From contig OW121852.1 of NCBI GenBank assembly GCA_933228895.1, forward strand, positions 133,729,544-133,793,543: a DNA stretch of 64,000 nucleotides, read 5' to 3'. How positions within the stretch are numbered: the first letter of the stretch is position 1; the number at the start of each line of letters is the position of its first letter. The stretch comes from Platycnemis pennipes. Its lineage: Eukaryota > Arthropoda > Insecta > Odonata > Platycnemididae. The position numbers and the translations under genes were made by a program. Shown here one piece after another: positions 35,801 to 48,946 of the stretch. The notes under the pieces are model-generated. The model saw only the letters and a list, made by a program, of their open reading frames with translations, was not told the origin of the DNA and searched no databases.

Positions 35801-38800
35801 ATAAAAATAAAAAAATCCACTTCTCAGGGTTCCACGAAAACTTGGATTTTTTCATCGGAATTCATTTCTCCCGCTGTTTTTTATCTAAAATTAACCATTT
35901 CGCCCGTCTGCAGCTCTGTTCACCAAAATTTATGAAAAACATCCTATAAAAATAATAAAATCCACTTCTCAGTCTTCCACTCAAACTTGGATTTTTTCAT
36001 CTGAATTCATTTCTCCCGCTATTTTTTATCTAAAATTAACCATTTCCCCCGTCTGCAGCTCAGTTCACGAAAATGTATGCAAAACATCCTAGTGAAATAA
36101 AAAAATCCACTTCTCAGGCTTCCACTCAAACTTGGATTTTTTCATCTGAATTCATTTCTCCCGCTTTTTTTATCTAAAATTAACAATTTTGCCCGTCTGC
36201 AGCTCAGTTCACCAAAATTTATGCAAAACATCCTAGTGAAATAAAAAAATCCACTTCTCAGGCTTCCACTCAAACTTGGATTTTTTCATCTGAATTCATT
36301 TCTCCCGCTGTTTTTTATCTAAAATTAACAATTTTGCCCGTCTGCAGCTCAGTTCGCCAAAATTTATGCAAAACATCCTAGTGAAATAAAAAAATCCACT
36401 TCTCAGGCTTCCACTCAAACTTGGATTTTTTCATCTGAATTCATTTCTCCCGCTGTTTTTTATCTAAAATTAACCATTTCGCCCGTCTGCAGCTCAGTTC
36501 ACCAAAATTTATGCAAAACATCCTAGTGAAATAAAAAAATCCACTTCTCAGGCTTCCACTCAAACTTGGATTTTTTCATCTGAATTCATTTCTCCCGCTG
36601 TTTTTTATCCAAAATAATTATTTCGCCCGTCTGCAGCTCAGTTCACCAAAGTTTATGCAAAACATCCTAGTGAAATAAAAAAATCAACTTCTCAGGCTAC
36701 CACTCAAACTTGGATTTTTTCATCTGAATTCATTTCTCCCGCTGTTTTTTATCTAAAATTAAAAATTTCGCCCGTCTGCAGCTCTGTTCACCAAAATTTA
36801 TGAAAAACATCCCATATAAATAAAAAAATCCACTTCTCAGGCTTCCACTCAAACTTGGAATTTTTCATCTGAATTCATTTCTCCCGCTATTTTTTATCTA
36901 AAATTAACAATTTCGCCCGTCTGCAGCTCAGTTCACCAAAATGTATGAGAAACATCCTAGTAAAATAAAAAAATCCACTTCTCAGGCTTCCACTCAAACT
37001 TGGATTTTTTCATCTGAATTCATTTCTCCCGCTGTTTTTTATCTAAAATTAACAATTTCGCCCGTCTGCAGCTCAGTTCACCAAAATTTATGCAAATCAT
37101 CCTAGTGAAATAAAAAAATCCACTTCTCAGGCTTCCACTCAAACTTGGATTTTTTCATCTGAATTCATTTCTCCCGCTGTTTCTTATCTAAAATTAACAA
37201 TTTTGCCCGTCTGCAGCTCAGTTCGCCAAAATTTATGCAAAACATCCTAGTGAAATAAAAAAATCCACTTCTCAGGCTTCCACTCAAACTTGGATTTTTT
37301 CATCTGAATTCATTTCTCCCGCTGTTTTTTATCTAAAATTAACCATTTCGCCCGTCTGCAGCTCAGTTCACCAAAATTTATGCAAAACATCCTAGTGAAA
37401 TAAAAAAATCCACTTCTCAGGCTTCCACTCAAACTTGGATTTTTTCATCTGAATTCATTTTTCCCGCTGTTTTTTATCTAAAATTAACAATACTCCCGTC
37501 TGCAGCTCAGCTCACCAAAATTTATGCAAAACATTCTAGTGAAATAAAAAAATCCACTTCTCAGGCTTCCACTCCAACTTGGATTTTTTCATCTGAATTT
37601 ATTTCTCCCGCTGTTTTTTATCTAAAATTAACCATTTCGTCCGTCTGCAGCTCAGTTCACCAAAATTTATGCAAAACATCCTAGTGAAATAAAAAAATCC
37701 ACTTCTCAGGCTTCCACTCAAACTTGGATTTTTTCATCTGAATTCATTTCTCCCGCTGTTTTTTATCCAAAATAATTATTTCGCCCGTCTGCAGCTCAGT
37801 TCACCAAAGTTTATGCAAAACATCCTAGTGAAATAAAAAAATCAACTTCTCAGGCTACCACTCAAACTTGGATTTTTTCATCTGAATTCATTTCTCCCGC
37901 TGTTTTTTATCTAAAATTAAAAATTTCGCCCGTCTGCAGCTCTGTTCACCAAAATTTATGAAAAACATCCTATAAAAATAAAAAAATCCACTTCTCAGGC
38001 TTCCACTCAAACTTGGATTTTTTCATCTGAATTCATTTCTCCCGCTATTTTTTATCTAAAATTACAATTTCGCCCGTCTGCAGCTCTGTTCACCAAAATG
38101 TATGAGAAACATCCTAGTAAAATAAAAAAATCCACTTCTCAGGCTTCCACTCAAACTTGGATTTTTTCATCTGAATTCATTTCTCCCGCTATTTTTTATC
38201 TAAAATTAACCATTTCCCCCGTCTGCAGCTCAGTTCACGAAAATGTATGCAAAACATCCTAGTGAAATAAAAAAATCCACTTCTCAGGCTTCCACTCAAA
38301 CTTGGATTTTTTCATCTGAATTCATTTCTCCCGCTGTTTTTTATCTAAAATTAACAATTTTGCCCGTCTGCAGCTCAGTTCGCCAAAATTTATGCAAAAC
38401 ATCCTAGTGAAATAAAAAAATCCACTTCTCAGGCTTCCACTCAAACTTGGATTTTTTCATCTGAATTCATTTCTCCCGCTGTTTTTTATCTAAAATTAAC
38501 CATTTCGCCCGTCTGCAGCTCAGTTCACCAAAATTTATGCAAAACATCCTAGTGAAATAAAAAAATCCACTTCTCAGGCTTCCACTCAAACTTGGATTTT
38601 TTCATCTGAATTCATTTTTCCCGCTGTTTTTTATCTAAAATTAACAATACTCCCGTCTGCAGCTCAGTTCACCAAAATTTATGCAAAACATTCTAGTGAA
38701 ATAAAAAAATCCACTTCTCAGGCTTCCACTCCAACTTGGATTTTTTCATCTGAATTTATTTCTCCCGCTGTTTTTTATCTAAAATTAACCATTTCGTCCG

Positions 38801-39335
38801 TCTGCAGCTCAGTTCACCAAAATTTATGCAAAACATCCTAGTGAAATAAAAAAATCCACTTCTCAGGCTTCCACTCAAACTTGGATTTTTTCATCTGAAT
38901 TCATTTCTCCCGCTGTTTTTTATCTAAAATTAACAATTTCGCCCGTCTGCAGCTCAGTTCACCAAAGTTTATGCAAAACATCCTAGTGAAATAAAAAAAT
39001 CAACTTCTCAGGCTACCACTCAAACTTGGATTTTTTCATCTGAATTCATTTCTCCCGCTGTTTTTTATCTAAAATTAAAAATTTCGCCCGTCTGCAGCTC
39101 TGTTCACCAAAATTTATGAAAAACATCCTATAAAAATAAAAAAATCCACTTCTCAGGCTTCCACTCAAACTTGGATTTTTTCATCTGAATTCATTTCTCC
39201 CGCTATTTTTTATCTAAAATTAACAATTTCGCCCGTCTGCAGCTCTGTTCACCAAAATGTATGAAAAACATCCTAGTAAAATAAAAAAATCCACTTCTCA
39301 GGCTTCCACTCAAACTTGGATTTTTTCATCTGAAT
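26823..39335 (+). repeat. 12,513-bp large repeat unit, copy 2
   Basis: This directly follows copy 1 in the same orientation. I noticed very few differences: TTTTATATAAAATT near 17,427 in copy 1 against TTTTATCTAAAATT in copy 2, and GCTGTTTTTTATC against GCTGTTTCTTATC near 37,183. The match ends where TTTCTCCCGCTATT (26,826) faces TTTTTCCCGCTGTT (39,339). Near identity over 12.5 kb implies a recent tandem duplication, or an assembly duplication. Confidence 0.88.
28174..28227 (+). repeat. Truncated 54-bp monomer stub, second copy
   Basis: The junction is identical to that at 15,661-15,714, displaced by exactly 12,513 bp. An out-of-register junction is unlikely to arise twice. It shows that the two large units are copies of one ancestor rather than independent assemblies of similar monomers. 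Confidence 0.93.
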
Positions 39336-42300
39336 TCATTTTTCCCGCTGTTTTTTATCTAATATTAACCAATTCGCCCGTCTGCAGCTCAGTTCACCAA
39401 AGTTTATGCAGAACATCCTAGTTAAATAAAAAAATCCACTTCTCAGGCTTCCACTCAAACTTGGATTTTTTCATCTGAATTCATTTCTCCCGCTATTTTT
39501 TATGTAAAATTAACAATTTCCCCCAGTCTGCAGCTCAGTTCACCAAAATTTATGCAAATCATCCTAGTGAAATAAAAAAATCCACTTCTCAGGCTTCCAC
39601 TCAAACTTGGATTTTTTCATCTGAATTCATTTCTCCCGCTGTTTTTTATCTAAAATTAACAATTTCGCCCGTCTGCAGCTCTGTTCACCAAAATTTATGA
39701 AAAACATCCTATAAAAATAAAAAAATCCACTTCTCAGGCTTCCACTCAAACTTGGATTTTTTCATCTGAATTCATTTCTCCCGCTATTTTTTATCTAAAA
39801 TTAACAATTTCGCCCATCTGCAGCTCTGTTCACCAAAATTTATGAAAAACATCCTATAAAAATAAAAAAATCCACTTCTCAGGCTTCCACTCAAACTTGG
39901 ATTTTTTCATCTGAAGTCATTTCTCCCGCTGTTTTTTATCTAAAATTAACAATTTCGCCCGTATGCAGCTCTGTTCACCAAAATTTATGCAAAACATCCT
40001 AGTAAAATAAAAAAATCCACTTCTCAGGCTTCCACTCAAACTTGGATTTTTTCATCTGAATTCATTTCTCCCGCTATTTTTTATCTAAAATTAACAATTT
40101 CGCCCGTCTGCAGCTCTGTTCACCAAAATTTATGAAAAACATCGTAGTAAAATAAAAAAATCCACTTCTCAGGCTTCCACTCAAACTTGGATTTTTTCAT
40201 CTGAATTCATTTCTCCCGCTATTTTTTATCTAAAATTAACAATTTCGCCCGTCTGCAGCTCTGTTCACCAAAATTTATGAAAAACATCCTAGTAAAATAA
40301 AAAAATCCACTTCTCAGGCTTCCACTCAAACTTGGATTTTTTCATCTGAATTCATTTCTCCCGCTGTTTTTTATCTAAAATTAACAATTTCGCCCGTCTG
40401 CAGCTCTGTTCACTAAAATTTATGAGAAACATCCTATAAAAATAAAAAAATCCACTTCTCAGGCTTCCACTCAAACTTGGATTTTTTCATCTGAAGTCAT
40501 TTCTCCCGCTATTTTTTATCTAAAATTAACAATTTCGCCCGTCTGCAGCTCTGTTCACCAAAATTTATGAAAAACATCCTAGTAAAATAAAAAAATCCAC
40601 TTCTCAGGCTTCCACTCAAACTTGGATTTTTCATCTGAATTCATTTCTCCCGCTGTTTTTTATCTAAAATTAACCATTTCGCCCGTCTGCAGCTCTGTTC
40701 ACCAAAATTTATGCAAAACATCCTAGTAAAATAAAAAAATCCACTTCTCAGGCTTCCACTCAAACTTGGATTTTTTCATCTGAATTCATTTCTCCCGCTG
40801 TTTTTTATCTAAAATTAACAATTTCGCCCGTCTGCAGCTCAGTTCACCAAAATTTATGCAAAACATCCTAGTGAAATAAAAAAATCCACTTCTCAGGCTT
40901 CCACTCAAACTTGGATTTTTTCATCTGAAGTCATTTCTCCCGCTATTTTTTATCTAAAATTAACAATTTCGCCCGTCTGCAGCTCAGTTCACCAAAATTT
41001 ATGCAAAACATCCTAGTGAAATAAAAAAATCAACTTCTCAGGCTACCACTCAAACTTGGATTTTTTCATCTGAATTCATTTCTCCCGCTGTTTTTTATCT
41101 AAAATTAAAAATTTCGCCCGTCTGCAGCTCTGTTCACCAAAATTTATGAAAAACATCCTATAAAAATAAAAAAATCCACTTCTCAGGCTTCCACTCAAAC
41201 TTGGATTTTTTCATCTGAATTCATTTCTCCCGCTATTTTTTATCTAAAATTAACAATTTCGCCCGTCTGCAGCTCTGTTCACCAAAATGTATGAAAAACA
41301 TCCTAGTAAAATAAAAAAATCCACTTCTCAGGCTTCCACTCAAACTTGGATTTTTTCATCTGAATTCATTTTTCCCGCTGTTTTTTATCTAATAATAACC
41401 AATTCGCCCGTCTGCAGCTCAGTTCACCAAAGTTTATGCAAAACATCCTAGTGAAATAAAAAAATCCACTTCTCAGGCTTCCACTCAAACTTGGATTTTT
41501 TCATCTGAATTCATTTCTCCCGCTGTTTTTTATCTAAAATTAACAATTTCGCCCGTCTGCAGCTCAGTTCACCAAAATTTATGCAAATCATCCTAGTGAA
41601 ATAAAAAAATCCACTTCTCAGGCTTCCACTCAAACTTGGATTTTTTCATCTGAATTCATTTCTCCCGCTGTTTTTTATCTAAAATTAACAATTTCGCCCG
41701 TCTGCAGCTCTGTTCACCAAAATTTATGCAAAACATCCTAGTGAAATAAAAAAATCCACTTCTCAGGCTTCCACTCAAACTTGGATTTTTTCATCTGAAT
41801 TCATTTCTCCCGCTATTTTTTATCTAAAATTAACAATTTCGCCCGTCTGCAGCTCTGTTCACCAAAATTTATGAAAAACATCCTAGTAAAATAAAAAAAT
41901 CCACTTCTCAGGGTTCCACGCAAACTTGGATTTTTTCATCTGAATTCATTTCTCCCGCTGTTTTTTATCTAAAATTAACAATATCGCCAGTCTGCAGCTC
42001 TGTTCACCAAAATTTATGAAAAACATCCTATAAAAATAAAAAAATACACTTCTCAGGGTTCCACGAAAACTTGGATTTTTTCATCGGAATTCATTTCTCC
42101 CGCTGTTTTTTATCTAAAATTAACCATTTCGCCCGTCTGCAGCTCTGTTCACCAAAATTTATGAAAAACATCCTATAAAAATAATAAAATCCACTTCTCA
42201 GTCTTCCACTCAAACTTGGATTTTTTCATCTGAATTCATTTCTCCCGCTATTTTTTATCTAAAATTAACCATTTCCCCCGTCTGCAGCTCAGTTCACGAA

Positions 42301-44290
42301 AATGTATGCAAAACATCCTAGTGAAATAAAAAAATCCACTTCTCAGGCTTCCACTCAAACTTGGATTTTTTCATCTGAATTCATTTCTCCCGCTTTTTTT
42401 ATCTAAAATTAACAATTTTGCCCGTCTGCAGCTCAGTTCACCAAAATTTATGCAAAACATCCTAGTGAAATAAAAAAATCCACTTCTCAGGCTTCCACTC
42501 AAACTTGGATTTTTTCATCTGAATTCATTTCTCCCGCTGTTTTTTATCTAAAATTAACAATTTTGCCCGTCTGCAGCTCAGTTCGCCAAAATTTATGCAA
42601 AACATCCTAGTGAAATAAAAAAATCCACTTCTCAGGCTTCCACTCAAACTTGGATTTTTTCATCTGAATTCATTTCTCCCGCTGTTTTTTATCTAAAATT
42701 AACCATTTCGCCCGTCTGCAGCTCAGTTCACCAAAATTTATGCAAAACATCCTAGTGAAATAAAAAAATCCACTTCTCAGGCTTCCACTCAAACTTGGAT
42801 TTTTTCATCTGAATTCATTTCTCCCGCTGTTTTTTATCCAAAATAATTATTTCGCCCGTCTGCAGCTCAGTTCACCAAAGTTTATGCAAAACATCCTAGT
42901 GAAATAAAAAAATCAACTTCTCAGGCTACCACTCAAACTTGGATTTTTTCATCTGAATTCATTTCTCCCGCTGTTTTTTATCTAAAATTAAAAATTTCGC
43001 CCGTCTGCAGCTCTGTTCACCAAAATTTATGAAAAACATCCTATATAAATAAAAAAATCCACTTCTCAGGCTTCCACTCAAACTTGGATTTTTTCATCTG
43101 AATTCATTTCTCCCGCTATTTTTTATCTAAAATTAACAATTTCGCCCGTCTGCAGCTCAGTTCACCAAAATGTATGAGAAACATCCTAGTAAAATAAAAA
43201 AATCCACTTCTCAGGCTTCCACTCAAACTTGGATTTTTTCATCTGAATTCATTTCTCCCGCTGTTTTTTATCTAAAATTAACAATTTCGCCCGTCTGCAG
43301 CTCAGTTCACCAAAATTTATGCAAATCATCCTAGTGAAATAAAAAAATCCACTTCTCAGGCTTCCACTCAAACTTGGATTTTTTCATCTGAACTCATTTC
43401 TCCCGCTGTTTTTTATCTAAAATTAACAATTTTGCCCGTCTGCAGCTCAGTTCGCCAAAATTTATGCAAAACATCCTAGTGAAATAAAAAAATCCACTTC
43501 TCAGGCTTCCACTCAAACTTGGATTTTTTCATCTGAATTCATTTCTCCCGCTGTTTTTTATCTAAAATTAACCATTTCGCCCGTCTGCAGCTCAGTTCAC
43601 CAAAATTTATGCAAAACATCCTAGTGAAATAAAAAAATCCACTTCTCAGGCTTCCACTCAAACTTGGATTTTTTCATCTGAATTCATTTTTCCCGCTGTT
43701 TTTTATCTAAAATTAACAATACTCCCGTCTGCAGCTCAGCTCACCAAAATTTATGCAAAACATTCTAGTGAAATAAAAAAATCCACTTCTCAGGCTTCCA
43801 CTCCAACTTGGATTTTTTCATCTGAATTTATTTCTCCCGCTGTTTTTTATCTAAAATTAACCATTTCGTCCGTCTGCAGCTCAGTTCACCAAAATTTATG
43901 CAAAACATCCTAGTGAAATAAAAAAATCCACTTCTCAGGCTTCCACTCAAACTTGGATTTTTTCATCTGAATTCATTTCTCCCGCTGTTTTTTATCCAAA
44001 ATAATTATTTCGCCCGTCTGCAGCTCAGTTCACCAAAGTTTATGCAAAACATCCTAGTGAAATAAAAAAATCAACTTCTCAGGCTACCACTCAAACTTGG
44101 ATTTTTTCATCTGAATTCATTTCTCCCGCTGTTTTTTATCTAAAATTAAAAATTTCGCCCGTCTGCAGCTCTGTTCACCAAAATTTATGAAAAACATCCT
44201 ATAAAAATAAAAAAATCCACTTCTCAGGCTTCCACTCAAACTTGGATTTTTTCATCTGAATTCATTTCTCCCGCTATTTTTTATCTAAAA
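38325..44290 (+). repeat. Further copy at a 6,230-bp period (43 monomers)
   Basis: This matches about 32,095-38,060 with an offset of 6,230 bp, falling to 6,229 bp after a one-T deletion near 40,627 (CTTGGATTTTTCATC). Markers: CCCCCAGTCTGCAG (33,298 and 39,528), CATCGGAATTC (35,857 and 42,086), ATCCAAAATAATT (37,767 and 43,996). The left part overlaps the end of the second 12.5-kb unit because the periods are nested. Private changes include GCAGAACATCCTAGTTAAAT near 39,410 and AAATACACTTC near 42,045. Confidence 0.8.
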
Positions 44291-44850
44291 TTAACAATTT
44301 CGCCCGTCTGCAGCTCTGTTCACCAAAATGTATGAAAAACATCCTAGTAAAATAAAAAAATCCACTTCTCAGGCTTCCACTCAAACTTGGATTTTTTCAT
44401 CTGAATTCATTTTTCCCGCTGTTTTTTATCTAATATTAACCAATTCGCCCGTCTGCAGCTCAGTTCACCAAAGTTTATGCAAAACATCCTAGTGAAATAA
44501 AAAAATCCACTTCTCAGGCTTCCACTCAAACTTGGATTTTTTCATCTGAATTCATTTCTCCCGCTATTTTTTATGTAAAATTAACAATTTCCCCCAGTCT
44601 GCAGCTCAGTTCACCAAAATTTATGCAAATCATCCTAGTGAAATAAAAAAATCCACTTCTCAGGCTTCCACTCAAACTTGGATTTTTTCATCTGAATTCA
44701 TTTCTCCCGCTGTTTTTTATCTAAAATTAACAATTTCGCCCGTCTGCAGCTCTGTTCACCAAAATTTATGAAAAACATCCTATAAAAATAAAAAAATCCA
44801 CTTCTCAGGCTTCCACTCAAACTTGGATTTTTTCATCTGAATTCATTTCT
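44291..44850 (+). repeat. Bridge monomers with a 5,071-bp offset to 39.2-39.8 kb
   Basis: Four monomers repeat the order seen 5,071 bp upstream: TGTATGAAAAAC, TTTTTCCCGCTG with TAATATTAACCAATTCG, GTAAAATTAACAATTTCCCCCAG, then CAAATCATCC. The CCCCCAGTCTGCAG marker gives 39,528 and 44,599; CGTATGCAGC gives 39,960 and 45,031. The same offset therefore continues into the next unit, to about 45,780. Confidence 0.72.
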
Positions 44851-47207
44851 CCCGCTATTTTTTATCTAAAATTAACAATTTCGCCCATCTGCAGCTCTGT
44901 TCACCAAAATTTATGAAAAACATCCTATAAAAATAAAAAAATCCACTTCTCAGGCTTCCACTCAAACTTGGATTTTTTCATCTGAAGTCATTTCTCCCGC
45001 TGTTTTTTATCTAAAATTAACAATTTCGCCCGTATGCAGCTCTGTTCACCAAAATTTATGCAAAACATCCTAGTAAAATAAAAAAATCCACTTCTCAGGC
45101 TTCCACTCAAACTTGGATTTTTTCATCTGAATTCATTTCTCCCGCTATTTTTTATCTAAAATTAACAATTTCGCCCGTCTGCAGCTCTGTTCACCAAAAT
45201 TTATGAAAAACATCGTAGTAAAATAAAAAAATCCACTTCTCAGGCTTCCACTCAAACTTGGATTTTTTCATCTGAATTCATTTCTCCCGCTATTTTTTAT
45301 CTAAAATTAACAATTTCGCCCGTCTGCAGCTCTGTTCACCAAAATTTATGAAAAACATCCTAGTAAAATAAAAAAATCCACTTCTCAGGCTTCCACTCAA
45401 ACTTGGATTTTTTCATCTGAATTCATTTCTCCCGCTGTTTTTTATCTAAAATTAACAATTTCGCCCGTCTGCAGCTCTGTTCACTAAAATTTATGAGAAA
45501 CATCCTATAAAAATAAAAAAATCCACTTCTCAGGCTTCCACTCAAACTTGGATTTTTTCATCTGAAGTCATTTCTCCCGCTATTTTTTATCTAAAATTAA
45601 CAATTTCGCCCGTCTGCAGCTCTGTTCACCAAAATTTATGAAAAACATCCTAGTAAAATAAAAAAATCCACTTCTCAGGCTTCCACTCAAACTTGGATTT
45701 TTTCATCTGAATTCATTTCTCCCGCTGTTTTTTATCTAAAATTAACCATTTCGCCCGTCTGCAGCTCTGTTCACCAAAATTTATGAAAAACATCCTATAA
45801 AAATAATAAAATCCACTTCTCAGGCTTCCACTCAAACTTGGATTTTTTCATCTGAATTCATTTCTCCCCCTGTTTTTATCTAAAATTAACAATTTCGCCC
45901 GTCTGCAGCTCTGTTCACCAAAATTTATGAAAAACATCCTAGTAAAATAAAAAAATCCACTTCTCAGGCTTCCACTCAAACTTGGATTTTTTCATCTGAA
46001 TTCATTTCTCCCGCTGTTTTTTATCTAAAATTAACAATTTCGCCCGTCTGCAGCTCAGTTCACCAAAATTTATGCAAAACATCCTAGTGAAATAAAAAAA
46101 TCCACTTCTCAGGCTTCCACTCAAACTTGGATTTTTTCATCTGAAGTCATTTCTCCCGCTATTTTTTATCTAAAATTAACAATTTCGCCCGTCTGCAGCT
46201 CAGTTCACCAAAATTTATGCAAAACATCCTAGTGAAATAAAAAAATCCACTTCTCAGGCTTCCACTCAAACTTGGATTTTTTCATCTGAATTCATTTCTC
46301 CCGCTGTTTTTTATCTAAAATTAACAATTTCGCCCATCTGCAGCTCTGTTCACTAAAATTTATGAGAAACATCCTATAAAAATAAAAAAATCCACTTCTC
46401 AGGCTTCCACTCAAACTTGGATTTTTTCATCTGAAGTCATTTCTCCCGCTATTTTTTATCTAAAATTAACAATTTCGCCCGTCTGCAGCTCAGTTCACCA
46501 AAATTTATGCAAAACATCCTATAAAAATAAAAAAATCCACTTCTCAGGCTTCCACTCAAACTTGGATTTTTTCATCTGAATTCATTTCTCCAGCTGTTTT
46601 TTATCTAAAATTAACAATTTCGCCCGTCTGCAGCTCAGTTCACCAAAATTTATGCAAAACATCCTAGTGAAATAAAAAAATCCACTTCTCAGGCTTCCAC
46701 TCAAACTTGGATTTTTTCATCTGAAGTCATTTCTCCCGCTGTTTTTTATCTAAAATTAACAATTTCGCCCGTCTGCAGCTCTGTTCACCAAAATTTATGC
46801 AAAACATCCTAGTGAAATAAAAAAATCCACTTCTCAGGCTTCCACTCAAACTTGGATTTTTTCATCTGAATTCATTTCTCCCGCTGTTTTTTATCTAAAA
46901 TTAACAATTTCGCCCATCTGCAGCTCTGTTCACTAAAATTTATGAGAAACATCCTATAAAAATAAAAAAATCCACTTCTCAGGCTTCCACTCAAACTTGG
47001 ATTTTTTCATCTGAAGTCATTTCTCCCGCTATTTTTTATCTAAAATTAACAATTTCGCCCGTCTGCAGCTCAGTTCACCAAAATTTATGCAAAACATCCT
47101 AGTGAAATAAAAAAATCCACTTCTCAGGCTTCCACTCAAACTTGGATTTTTTCATCTGAATTCATTTCTCCCGCTGTTTTTTATCTAAAATTAACAATTT
47201 CGCCCAT

Positions 47208-48946
47208 CTGCAGCTCTGTTCACTAAAATTTATGAGAAACATCCTATAAAAATAAAAAAATCCACTTCTCAGGCTTCCACTCAAACTTGGATTTTTTCAT
47301 CTGAATTCATTTCTCCCGCTGTTTTTTATCTAAAATTAACAATTTCGCCCGTCTGCAGCTCTGTTCACTAAAATTTATGAGAAACATCCTATAAAAATAA
47401 AAAAATCCACTTCTCAGGCTTCCACTCAAACTTGGATTTTTTCATCTGAATTCATTTCTCCCGCTGTTTTTTATCTAAAATTAACAATTTCGCCCGTCTG
47501 CAGCTCTGTTCACTAAAATTTATGAGAAACATCCTATAAAAATAAAAAAATCCACTTCTCAGGCTTCCACTCAAACTTGGATTTTTTCATCTGAATTCAT
47601 TTCTCCCGCTGTTTTTTATCTAAAATTAACAATTTCGCCCATCTGCAGCTCTGTTCACTAAAATTTATGAGAAACATCCTATAAAAATAAAAAAATCCAC
47701 TTCTCAGGCTTCCACTCAAACTTGGATTTTTTCATCTGAATTCATTTCTCCCGCTGTTTTTTATCTAAAATTAACAATTTCGCCCGTCTGCAGCTCTGTT
47801 CACTAAAATTTATGAGAAACATCCTATAAAAATAAAAAAATCCACTTCTCAGGCTTCCACTCAAACTTGGATTTTTTCATCTGAATTCATTTCTCCGGCT
47901 GTTTTTTATCTAAAATTAACAATTTCGCCCGTCTGCAGCTCTGTTCACTAAAATTTATGAGAAACATCCTATAAAAATAAAAAAATCCACTTCTCAGGCT
48001 TCCACTCAAACTTGGATTTTTTCATCTGAATTCATTTCTCCCGCTGTTTTTTATCTAAAATTAACAATTTCGCCCGTCTGCAGCTCTGTTCACAAAAATT
48101 TATGAGAAACATCCTATAAAAATAAAAAAATCCACTTCTCAGGCTTCCACTCAAACTTGGATTTTTTCATCTGAATTCATTTCTCCCGCTGTTTTTTATC
48201 TAAAATTAACAATTTCGCCCGTCTGCAGCTCTGTTCACTAAAATTTATGAGAAACATCCTATAAAAATAAAAAAATCCACTTCTCAGGCTTCCACTCAAA
48301 CTTGGATTTTTTCATCTGAATTCATTTCTCCCGCTGTTTTTTATCTAAAATTAACAATTTCGCCCGTCTGCAGCTCTGTTCACTAAAATTTATGAGAAAC
48401 ATCCTATAAAAATAAAAAAATCCACTTCTCAGGCTTCCACTCAAACTTGGATTTTTTCATCTGAATTCATTTCTCCCGCTGTTTTTTATCTAAAATTAAC
48501 AATTTCGCCCGTCTGCAGCTCTGTTCACTAAAATTTATGAGAAACATCCTATAAAAATAAAAAAATCCACTTCTCAGGCTTCCACTCAAACTTGGATTTT
48601 TTCATCTGAATTCATTTCTCCCGCTGTTTTTTATCTAAAATTAACAATTTCGCCCGTCTGCAGCTCTGTTCACTAAAATTTATGAGAAACATCCTATAAA
48701 AATAAAAAAATCCACTTCTCAGGCTTCCACTCAAACTTGGATTTTTTCATCTGAATTCATTTCTCCCGCTGTCTTTTATCTAAAATTAACAATTTCGCCC
48801 GTCTGCAGCTCTGTTCACTAAAATTTATGAGAAACATCCTATAAAAATAAAAAAATCCACTTCTCAGGCTTCCACTCAAACTTGGATTTTTTCATCTGAA
48901 TTCATTTCTCCCGCTGTTTTTTATCCAAAATAATTATTTCGCCCGT
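47208..48946 (+). repeat. Homogenised run of 12 near-identical monomers, first
   Basis: Twelve monomers in a row share CTCTG, CACTAAAATTTATGAGAAAC and CCTATAAAAATAAA. Only scattered differences are seen: CATCTGCAG in two copies, CTCCGGCTG, CACAAAAATTTATGAG, and GCTGTCTTTTATC. Elsewhere this type occurs singly, so this is local amplification of one monomer. The last copy ends with ATCCAAAATAATTATTTCG, and the run therefore totals 1,739 bp (12 x 145 minus 1). Confidence 0.9.
47353..47497 (+). repeat. Representative 145-bp monomer (homogenised type)
   Basis: One complete monomer, from CTGCAG to the base before the next CTGCAG. It is chosen because neighbouring copies are almost identical to it. 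It carries the CTCTG / CACTAAAA / GAGAAAC / TATAAAAAT variant set, the A7 tract, the inverted repeat arms, GAATTC and the T6 tract before ATCTAAAATTAACAATTTCG. The 144-bp versions arise in two ways. One is loss of a base in the TTTCGCCCG segment, giving AATACTCCCG. The other is ATCCAAAATAATTATTTCG in place of ATCTAAAATTAACAATTTCG. Confidence 0.95.
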
